NCBI GenBank assembly: GCA_023238725.1
Contig: CM041538.1
Coordinates: forward strand, 11,158,880-11,222,879
DNA from: Scortum barcoo
Lineage: Eukaryota > Chordata > Actinopteri > Centrarchiformes > Terapontidae
Direction of reading: 5' to 3'
Length of the DNA stretch: 64,000 bases
Part shown: piece after piece, positions 38,802-49,900 of the stretch
Position numbering within the stretch: the stretch's first letter is position 1
Layout of the letters: the number at the start of each line of letters is the position of its first letter
The notes under the pieces: model-generated
Told to the model about the DNA's origin: nothing
The model's database searches: none
Seen by the model: only the letters and a program-made list of their open reading frames with translations
Position numbers and translations under genes: made by a program

Positions 38802-39918
38802 ACTACTACATATTTAGCTCCTGGCATCAGTCAGACTGTAGCTCTGCCCTTATCTTATTTTTTTTTTTAAATCTATTACTCGTGCTATTAAAAATCCCAT
38901 TTACTCACCATCTGTGCATACAGCTTGCAAAACACAATTGGGATTAAGTACTTAATTCAATATTGAATTAAATCTTTTGCAGCAATACAGAGGTAGTTAC
39001 TGAAATACTGCCCCATCATGACAACATGAGTACTGGTGTCAGCAATTTCCAAAACCTGCCCTGGTATTAAAGCAAAAATCTTAATAGTGTAGTTGGTAAC
39101 ACAGAATACTAGTATCTAGCTTTCTTAAAGATATAATTTGGCTGTTATTGTGTATAAAAAAGACGGTATATTTTATAGTGAAGAAAAATGAATGGAAGTT
39201 ATTCACTAATCCACACACTAAATGTTATTTCTAAAATACAAGTACAAGAAATCAGAAATATTATCACTAGCTTTCATACAGTACCAAAGTCATGGTCTCT
39301 TGCCTCAAACATTTCTAAAATATTTTTGTCCAAAAATCCACATTAATGCTCTAAAAGCTATTCTGCAACTTGTTAAGTTTTTTAAAAAGTGAATTTCCAA
39401 TTTTCCCTTAGAGTATACATCTTCTTCAAATCTGTATAATCAGTGCAGTTGCAGTGTTTCTGGGAAATGGACCTCAGGATGGGACTCTGCACTACCTCAG
39501 CACAAGTACATTATGGGTACTGTAGGAACTGAGGAGACACACAAGCACTTTATCTGAATCAAGACAACCAGAATTCACACTGGCACAGAGATGAGCGCTG
39601 GAGATTTGTGAGAAAACACCTTAACACTGATTTTACATGTTGATTTCGCTGGTTGGAAAGAAGCTGAACATTTTTATTTCAGTGATTAGTAATATAAAAG
39701 GTATTTTCTTACTAACTTCTGTGAATCTTTCTGTTTTCACATGACATTACAAATGAGACAAAATAGGAAATTGTGAATCCTACCTCCAGATGTGGGGGGG
39801 GGGTTAAGTGTTATAGCCCCTTTGTGTAGATTTTCTTTATGTCTTTATAGCACGTTCATATTATTCTGATCGAAGATGATGATTATTTTTGTGTAGTGAA
39901 ATGAAACACAGTAAAGTT

Positions 39919-40326
39919 CAGGGGTGTAACGGTACACAAAATCTGTGGTTCAGTGTGTACCTCGATTCCACACATTTTCAGTGTAGCAGGAAAAAAAAAA
40001 CATACAAACATACAATACTGAAATATTATGAATAAGAATTAATTGAATAAAAAATAATGACTAACACAAATGTTAGTAATGTTTCATCTTAAGACTGACC
40101 TGTCAATCATTTCTGTAGCTTTATCTCGTTTATACAGGGCACGGCAGACTGACTAAAATGCACATGTTAAGGCACACTGTAGTACAGTGCATATGCTTAA
40201 ATCCTATATTTTTTATGACAGAGTATGGCCACATTATCCACAGTGATAAACACGTGCAAACACGTGTAGTCGACAGAAATTGTTTGAGGAAGGAAGGTAC
40301 TGGATACATGTACCATTACACCCCTA
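39919..40326. mobile_element. hAT-type MITE, about 408 bp
   Basis: The left end caggggtgtaacggtaca and the right end tgtaccattacacccct are inverted copies (16 of 17 compared positions). Imperfect 8-bp flanking repeats, gtaaagtt (39911-39918) and ataaagtc (40327-40334), agree at 6 of 8 positions. There is no coding capacity. The short termini and 8-bp duplication fit the hAT superfamily. An old copy. Confidence 0.75.
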
Positions 40327-41024
40327 ATAAAGTCTGATTAGCTTATGTGTGCTTTAGCTCATTTGTTACTGTAAAGTGCTGGTAATAATATATATGAGTG
40401 ATTTTCACTGTGACACAGCAGACACAAGGCACAGGCAAATACTGGCAGCATTTCTGTGTGTTGTGTGCATGCACACATTTTGGAATATCAACCCCCTTAA
40501 AAAAGCACAGTTACTAAGGTGTATGCAAGATGTCAATGTGGTTCAGATTTTTCTGTGATAAGTCAGACAGTTGAGTTTTCTTTTTTTTTTTCCTGTAAGA
40601 GTTTTGGATGGATTTAGTGACGCAGGGGCCTAAGTCTCTGGGGTCCAATGTGGAGTGATTCAAATTTCTATCTGTGGTTGAAAAGTGCCCTTAAGTGTTC
40701 TACTCTCAGGACAGGTGTCTTGTCCCCTGCATGAGTATGATGCTGGGTGCAAACAACATTGTTGTGATTAAGCGAACACTGAGTTGTGTCTATCTGAATA
40801 CAATACTACAGTAGCACAAGTACTCTGGAGTACCCTCAAGTAGAATATTATTATTGAAGGCAGTTGATTTTCTGTAACTGACAGCAAAGCATCATAAGCA
40901 TCAAATTTAAATAATTCATTTGTATTCATTTGTAAAAGTTAGTGTTAACTAGACTTTATTCTGCTGGAAGTTGCCATGCTGAACTTACATCACACTTGAT
41001 ATGAGAAGCTGAACACATGACATA

Positions 41025-41278
41025 CACACGTGGACAAAATTGTTGGTACCCTCCTGTTAAAGAAAGAAAAACTCACCATCATTTTGTGTCCTGACCAGTT
41101 TGTTTTTTAAAATGATTTTGTTGAACCACAATTCAAAAGCAATGTCTGATTTTCATTAGTTAATTTTCAGTAAATTTTTATTAATATTATTACTTTTGTC
41201 AGTGTCAAGTTATTTCAGTGATCTTTGTGGGTTTTTCTTTTTTTAACAGAAGTGTACCAACAATTTTGTCCACGTGTG
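41025..41278. mobile_element. Tc1/mariner-type MITE, 254 bp
   Basis: The ends cacacgtggacaaaattg (left) and caattttgtccacgtgtg (right) begin a terminal inverted repeat of about 25 bp that is almost perfect. The element is flanked by TA at 41023-41024 and 41279-41280, the expected Tc1/mariner target duplication. The interior is AT-rich and non-coding. It mobilised, if at all, with transposase supplied in trans. Confidence 0.88.
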
Positions 41279-44200
41279 TAGGCCCATTTACCAGGTGTTA
41301 AAAATCTAGGTGAAGACATAAACAATAATTTGAATGGTGTTGCACTTAAAAAACTGTTCAGTTTTGGCCATAACCTGAAATATACAGCTAGAAGATTGAG
41401 CCTAAAAATGTAAGTCGAAAGTGTTTATCATTTTTTTTAATTGGAGGTGTATAGAAGTTTTATGTCAACATTTAAAGCCTTGTCATTGACCAAACTGTTA
41501 AAATTACTATGACTGCTTGAATTTTATGGGCTCACTAGCTATAAGCTTACATGGTATGATTACAATGATGGTGGACCAAATAGAGTATATTACCATTAAA
41601 TGTAATAGAACTATGATTTTGGGATTCACTTGTTTAATAAGTGTTGATCAACAGATCATAGTGTGAAGTATATTCAAAAATGGTGACAGAAAATTACGTA
41701 CATAATGACGATTATCTCATTTTGAAATGTAATGTGTTTACATTTAAGCAGGGACTCCTATGATAGTGCACTTTGTGAGTAGAAATGAGGTGGTGCTTGT
41801 GGGATACAGTGAATCATTCAAACTATTTTTATAGGAGAAAATACTGTAGTCATATAAGTTTGGGTTGCCCATTAATTTCAAGCAAATACTAGTAGTTGAT
41901 TTTACATTTTGTTGCTGTTTATGATTACAATATTTTAATTTGTCTGTAAGTGTGTTTTCCTCTTTAATGGGTCACCTTAAATGCACTTCTCTCTTAGCAG
42001 TTGTCAGTCAAACGTGTGCTTGATACTCATTGCTTATGAACACTTGAAATTATTTTTCTTGCCATGAAGGGAAAAGTTGGAGAGAAATGTGTCCAATTCT
42101 TACTTTGTGGCAGTAAAAAGACGTAAATGTTTGATAATGCATGCCATCGTTGTGTAACAGATGACATAGTTATAATATGTGTTATCAATTACAATATGGA
42201 TATTGCGGCTGGGTACTGTTTTGATACCAGTTCTGGTACTATAAGTTCAATACCAGCTATAATAGATACTTTTACTACTTACTTTTCTTTGATGGATTAG
42301 CCGTATATTCTGTGAAATTAAAGTGCTTTGTCTCCTTTAGTGGTGCTAAGCACTCATTGCTGTAGTTTTCCTATAATACACCTGTCTGAGATCACCTGTC
42401 TGTCAAGCATTGAGCGATACTGTGATGTCTTTATCAGAATGACAAGCGGTCATGTTGGGTGTGGTCTGTTGTATTTGTGACCACATGAATCTATGATGTA
42501 GTTTAGCAATCCTGTGTGTATAATTCAGGACTCTGTAACTGTGGTGTAGTCTTAAAGCAAACAGAGGGAATACAGCCAGGTTAAAGGACACACAACTTAT
42601 TTTCTCTTTCTTAGCCTGAATCCTGTTTTACAGGCTGTTAAGTAAAACACTTTTTTTCTCCAACATAGAGAGACTTGTTACTATAGTAAAAATGGATGGA
42701 TGCACCTAAATAACTATTTTTATGTGAGGCATGTAGGGTGCATGTCCGGCATGTGAAACCAAACCGTAGGCATCTGTTCCTTTACGATATCTTTATCTTG
42801 TTTTCTGTCTCTTTTTTTTTTTTAACTTTTTGCACGCAGAACAGATTAAATCGGTGTAAAATATGTCAATAAGTTGAAACATAAATGTATTTAGTATTAT
42901 GAATTCTAAAGAAGAAACTTTACATATCCCAGTTAATTTTGTAGCAGGAAAATAGAAAAGGTGTACAGCCTACATGTACACAAACATAGACTACACCACT
43001 GCTCTGTGGGGTTTTAAAGCATAGCCTTTGCACACAAGTATCTCATGGGAGGTGGAGATACTATGACTGTCTTCATGTACATCCACGCTGTTAGTGAAGC
43101 AGGTGGACGTGTGGTGGTGCTAAAAATGGATAAGTTGCTGATGAGATTGATTTGTCATAGCACTAACATGAGTTTTCAAAAAAATTAAGACACTTAGTAG
43201 CATTTAGTCATGTAACGTCAGACATCTCTGTAATTGTACGTGCACAATATGGTCTTTTGTTGTCATCGTCTCTTTTTGTAACTTTACTGTTTTATTATTG
43301 TGCAAACAAAAATGAAATAGAGATAGAGAAATATCCAAAAAAGACATTTCAAAATGATTACTGTTTAGAAGAATAACTTGTGTCTTACGTCATACAATGT
43401 GTGTCATGATTATGTTGGGTACTTCTCTGTTTAAGTAATTCTTCAAGACCTGCTACTTAATTAACAACCATTATCATGATATGTTTGCTGTTGTATATCA
43501 ATAGAATTATGCACAGCTATAGAAAATATTGTTATGCTAAAAAAAATCTTACAAGCAGATTCAAGTTTTACCTCTCTAAATATTTATCTAAATAGTTACC
43601 TAGATACTAGCTATCTTGGTAAGCTATTTAGTAAATGCCATGTTCACGACTAAATTAAATGGAAAATGAGTGACTGCCATTTACATTTTTAATTTTATTT
43701 TCTCATCAGAATTTGCCAGTTAAGTATCATGTCCTCCATTGACTAAAATAAAAAGTTATGGCATGGAAGATTAAATCAGTCTAAATGATGTAAATAACCT
43801 AGTTAGATGCATTTAGGAAGCACTTTCTAACTGGCTGTCTTGTTAATGAAGTCAGATTGATGGAGAGATACTGTGAGACTTGTACAGTTATGCAGTGAAT
43901 TGACAAGATGCTGGATTTAGTGTAATAATGGTTTAATTCAAAGATGGGGATGTATTGTATATGTATGGGTGGTGAAAAGTTTTTTATATGGAGCAGGTTA
44001 TGTGTAGGTGCAAAGGTTGGATAAGTAAGATGGATTAGTTAAATGAAGGAACTGGTAATGTACATACAGCACCAGAGGAAATGCGGGGTTTGGTATACAT
44101 TGTTGGAGAAAGATTAAGTTTAGTAAATGTGGGATTGATTATGTTTGATAAGGGTTTGGCATGGTTGTGGGTAGCATTAAAGAGAAGGAGGCTGGTTAGT

Positions 44201-45792
44201 AACTTCGCATTCACAAAGTTCCTGGCTTGTTTTATCTTCATCAACTTTCTTCCATGCCATAAACCTGATGGCCTAGCAGTAACATTAGTCAAACAGAAAC
44301 CACAACATTTAGGAGGTCAGCATGTTTTCCATCTCACCCTGAGTTAGAAGAGAAGATCGATATCAGCTCTTTTAAATGTTTTAAAAACAATGACTTCATA
44401 TATTTAGACAGGTTTTGTTTCACGTTGAGCTGTGCATATATTCAAATACCTCTTACTTGTCTCTGCATTGCTTTCAGTGTAATACTTGTAAAAATTATGT
44501 TTGGGTAACTTTTACTTATTCCACTGTGGCTGTGTGGACTCATCTTTCTGCTTAAATCTAAATCTAAACATTTAGCTGCCTGTTGTTAATAGCCTATTGC
44601 TGTGAGAAAATACTGTTACTGTAAATGTTTATTTACTGTACCGATTATGCAATATCATTCAGCTTTTTTTTTTTTTTTTTTTAAATAGCTCGTGTTTCCT
44701 TTAGGAGTCATATCTGAGGAAAACTAATGGTTTCAAATACTTTTTGTTGGTTGGTGTAAAACCCAACTTTACCCACTTCAGAACATTGGTGTTCATGTAT
44801 GCACTTTCAGATCCCCAAATAAATTTGAGATGATGATTTAATGAATTGCTGTGAGTGTTATTTGATAAGCTGAGGATTTTAACACTTTTAGAGCAAACAC
44901 TACAGGCCTGAATTGACAAGGTATAAACCAGTATACATCTGCTAGATTACACACACTACAAAAAGACTGAGGACATGGAAGATGTGTTCTGTGGTTTCAT
45001 GAGCATTTCATGGAATTTAGTTTAAGCTTATTTTGAGGGGTTTATACTTTTGTAAGCGTAAGACTTTCTCTTGTGACTATTTAAACACGGTGGCATTGCT
45101 TTTTTTTCTTAAGTCAAATGTCTGAATACTTCCTCCACCACTGATAATATACTGTGTGTGTGTCTGTATGTGTATACTAATGTTATTATTATTATCATTA
45201 TTAGTGGTAAAGGAAAAAATCTGAATATATGCGTTAAAAAACATGAATGCAGATCTGGTGGCTTTGTTCTAATATATCATCATCTGCCTGGTGGATTAAT
45301 TATTAAATATCTATTCCAGCAGATTTGCACTGTTTTCCAGAAAGCCTGACATTTTATGTTGTTGTTCATTGTATGCATTATTAATATATCCTGTATGCAT
45401 TTATCTCTTTTCACCTATTTGTCAAATATGTATGATTAGCAAGTATAGTTAAGCTAACCATAGTCAAACTTTATTATCCTTTAAAAAAAAAAAGATAAAA
45501 GCTACATTTCCATTTCTGTGTGAGTGTAGTAAGAACAACAAAAGCCCAAGGCAAACTCTTTGTATATCTACACATATCTGGTGACCAAACAGCAAAACCT
45601 TGCAGCATGTACACACATGAAAACACAGGGCACAGATCTGTATGAGTCCTACCTTTAGAGGAGCCTCTTCTTGAGCCAATGAATTCAAACTCTTTAGACA
45701 ACCAGCCAGGTCAGGATCTGTAAAAACACGAGTCTTTAGCTGAAGTTAATGATTCATTATATGGAGTGGGCATGCGACAGGTCGTTGCAACA

Positions 45793-46050
45793 ATGGCTCC
45801 ACATAATCTTAATAATAATGATAATTATGTTGATATCCAGGCTGACATTGATGAGTTATCCCTCTCTATTTCCATACCATTTCCATTGCTCCCTCCCGCC
45901 ATTACTGTGAACACGGAGCTGCCCTGCTACTGGCCCGCCATGAAACACTCACCTACTCCTCTGCTTTTACCGGTGAAGACTGTCACTGAGCAGAGTTTAG
46001 CTAGCGCCGACCGTGTCACCGTGTTTTCAGAGAAAAAGGTTAACATGTAG
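45793..46050 (+). other. Unassigned 85-codon ORF
   Basis: ATG 45793 to TAG 46050 reads MAPHNLNNNDNYVDIQADID and continues with a Pro-rich middle part. I recognise no domain, signal peptide or splice context. It lies 850 bp upstream of ifi30 in the same orientation. Chance is the simplest explanation. Confidence 0.15.
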
Positions 46051-46289
46051 GTGACATTTTCCTCTCTGGCCCTGGTGTGTGTAATAGCTCCTGGAACAGT
46101 TTTGAGGCAACTGTTTGGACAAGTTGGTTTTAATGAGGCTGCTTATCCGGTAAATGTTGGATATAAAACAGAAATAGTTCGTAACTTCATACGTTTTAAA
46201 AGTAATAAAGTAATAAAATAATAAAATCCTCGCTTACTGGGCCTGAGTGCGGATAATACCTTTGGGGAAAATCGGAAATCCAAAATGGC

Positions 46290-46900
46290 GCACCACTTCT
46301 TTCTCAGTGGCGGTTAAAGTTAACTTTTTGTTTCTTCAACTTTTCTGAAAAGGTGTAAATATTCATTGGGCTTTGTGTCCACATTTGGACACCTACTATT
46401 GTCCTGACTTCAAAAATGTAAACACATAATCATTTTTACAAATGAAACGCGAGGGCTTTCTTGTTAACGTTCAATAACTACAGTTCCCATAAGGCTTTGC
46501 TGTTCACATGCAACTTCACGTGTATCTAGAATTTAAGCCTCAAATATAAACACCACTTTGTTTCAGTTTTTTACTTACTGAGTATACATAATTTGATCAA
46601 AACTTGAAACAGTTGTGAGACAATTGGTAAATTTATAATTATAATCATTCATATTTATCACCAATATTAAAATATTGATTATTAATCCCAATTTTGAACA
46701 AGTGGATCTTCTTCGTTGTTGTTTTTTCTCCTCCTCCGGAGTCAGAGCCTGTACTTCCCGAGGATCAGTGAACGCAGTTACACCTGCCGATAATCAGCGT
46801 TGATGAGCGGCCGGTGGCTGATCAGGAGGCTCTCAGGGAGGGGCCGCAGCTTCAGTCGGCTCTCCTCGGTGACTCTGTGGACTGACTCCTGCTACCAAAC
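46290..46900 (+). promoter_or_regulatory. ifi30: Upstream/promoter region of ifi30
   Basis: About 46735-46895 is GC-rich just before the ATG and has no TATA box that I see. Near 46300 the sequence ccaaaatggcgca resembles a YY1 site. I found no well-formed ISRE (GAAANNGAAA), although mammalian IFI30 is interferon-gamma inducible. Boundaries are approximate. Confidence 0.4.
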
Positions 46901-49900
46901 ATGAAGTCTTCGGGACTGTTTGTCGTGTTTTTGCTCATCTGTGCTGACTGGAGGAGCTCCGGGAAGTCTCACCCCAGACCGTCCTGCAGGTACCCCCCCT
47001 CACAGTGGTGTCGGTCCCTGGAGATCGCGATAGAGTGCAAGGTGAGTGGAAGAAACACAGCATATGGCACCACATATTCACATGAACAGTGAACACAAAC
47101 AAAGCTCAACAATAAGTGTTCTTGTTATGAAATATCAATAATGGTGTGCTAGTTTTAGGGCTTTTATCTTTTATTATTTATTACTCTTTAAGCGAGAGGG
47201 AGTCCTCAGTATTGCTTAACATTTATAATAAAAATGTGTTTTTATACTGCTTGTAAAAAAGGGGAAATCTCTCCTTGTTTATTTTTGGTTCTATTACAGG
47301 CTGTTTGAGTTTTATTCTGGTGGTCAACAGTCCCCTCGACTGGCAGTATTTTCCCTTTTTTTTCTTTAATTTATTTATTTGTTGTTATATGTGAAAACAT
47401 GTGACCAGCTTAATGTCCCTGTCAGTGTCTGGATCAACCAAATACTGATGTCTATAAAGGCTACATTTTATTTTAATTCATTCACTTTTGCTTATCATGA
47501 GTTTTATTGTAGTGTGAATTTACAACAGTGTTGTTATGCACCAAAATGCTCCTTTTTGTATATGGAAACAAACTTGACCTGATTCTGATTCAGTATCTGA
47601 AATGCCAAACAGTTTTTTTCTTTCTTCATGCATGAGAAAAGAGGAACTACATTTATATAAAAAAAAGTCATTATTTAATCTAAATTTGGGAGCAAATAAC
47701 ATTTAATATTGTTACTGAGCATCGTTGTCCCAAACAGGAAGTGAGTTCAGAGGAGTTCAAAGTGTTGTGGTTTGGTTTTAAACGAGAGTCATGCTTCAGA
47801 AATTGAGCACCAGTTGTTGTTCATGTGACCGGCGGAGCAGCTCGGCTCAAATCACACACTTCATCAGTTAAAACATGAGCAAAGTCTAGAGGGGAAAAAA
47901 ACAGTACTGTTAATTTACTCTGAAATGTACACATGAGCTTTAATATGTATATAACAAGATGTATGAATTTTAAGTTTTTGAAGTTTTAAATTTGTTTGCT
48001 TTTTATCTGCTTTTAATGTACTCATGAAGGGGCATTTTTGTACATTTATGTTTCAGTAGTAATTAGCCACTGCCAATAAACAGTGACTGTGTATGTTCCA
48101 ATAAAACAAGAAACTGAAATTTATATTCCTGAATAACTTTGAAAACGTGGAGTTACTGAATAAATAAAGATGTCTGTCTATCTAAGCTGTAAAAACTTGT
48201 TGCCTTTTTGCTCCACATTATACAAAATTCACATGTCATCGGTTAACATAGTTTTATCAAAATAGATTCGAATTTTTTTTTTTTTCCTCCCTTTCTCCCC
48301 GATTTAGGTTCAGAAGCAGTGTATGGAGGTAAACGCCACCAGACTAAACTGGGCTGTTCCTCCAGTATCTGTTACTCTTTACTATGAGAGTCTGTGTCCA
48401 GCCTGCAGGGTCTTCATCACCCAGCAGCTGTTCCCCACCTGGACCATGCTGCAGGACATCATGACTCTCACTCTGGTCCCCTATGGTAACGCTAAGGTAT
48501 GTTGATCCTGAAAGAGGACAGAAAATGTCATGTTAGTTTAGATGAGAATATTGCACAACTGTAAAACTGTAAATCTCATCTTGTAGGAGCTTCCATCAGA
48601 AAACTCTCCCTTCACCTGTCAGCATGGAGAGCCAGAGTGTCGAGGAAATATTATTGAGGTCTGTTTTCTTCACTTGCACTGTCACATTTTAATTAACGTG
48701 TTTTTAAAAACTAAAGATTAATTCATCTGATCCTCAGGCCTGTATCATCCATTTAACGGGACATTCAGCATTTCAGATCATCAACTGCATGGAGTCGGCC
48801 GCAGATGTTCTCAGCGCTGCTCAGCCCGTAAGAATCTGCAGGAAAGAAATGTAGCTTTTCACTCATGCATAGTTTTACCCATGGCTTCTGTTATTAGAAA
48901 TCTATTCAAACGTATTTAGGAGGAAACAAAAATTATGGTAAGAAGGGGAAAAGCAATTCATTTATGTAACTTACATTTATAACATTTTACTAACAAGCTT
49001 TTTTTGTTGATCTTGAGATGCAACTCCTGCTAAAAGAACCAACACAGTCTGTTGCTTACAAGTTTTAAGAAGTTGTTCAACGGTGAAAACAAACACAAGC
49101 CTACTAGACATGTCTGCATCTTTTATAGATCTGACCGACTGTACAGTCATTTCTGTCGTGGTGTTTTGTCGAATCAGAAAGTAACTCTTCAAATTCAAAT
49201 TCAAAATGATTTTAAATTGGCCATTTATCCACTTTTTTTTAAATGTATTTTATTTATTTATTTTTTTTTTTTTTTGTGTTTTTAAGTGTTTAAGTTGCTG
49301 ACGCTTCAGCCTGTTCTTAGTTAGTGTCTCCAGCTGCTAAAACGCTCCCTCCGTCTCCTGGTCGAGTGTCGACTCCTGTTTGAAGGGAGATCTGGGTTAC
49401 CAGCTGATGCACGCCAATGCCGTCATGACCAGAGCTCTGAGCCCCGCCCACACACACGTTCCCTGGGTCACCTTCAACGGGGTAAAACACTGATGGCACT
49501 CTGGACTTGTTATGATAGGCTATTCAGTTTTAGAAAGAAGTAAAGTCATAAATGAAGTTTGATGTATTCTGCTCTTCTTAACTAAAGGCAGAACTAAAGT
49601 TTTTTTTTTTTTTTTTGACATTCAGAATCATTCGTTGTAATGTATTAGTTTAGATATTGGATTATCATTATTAATCAAGTATTAATGTGATAGCAGGGGT
49701 TCATGTTTGATTTGCTGTTCACCTAATTATTTTCATTCTGGATCAATCTTCTGATTTATTTTTTTAATTAATGGATTGTTTGGTGTTTAAACATTCAGAA
49801 AATTGAGAGAAACGCTGTCTCAAATTACTCAAAGTGGCACCTTCACAATGCTTGTTTTGTTCAAACAATAGTTAAACATTAAAAATATGTCTGTCATTAA

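Larger units (their letters stand above)
38802..45760. other. Gene-free intergenic region
   Basis: About 7 kb of AT-rich DNA with no exon I can support. It holds the two MITEs listed separately, a poly-T stretch near 44664-44683 and a MITE-like scrap near 42210-42275 (gataccagttctggtacta). All open frames are short and isolated. Confidence 0.5.
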
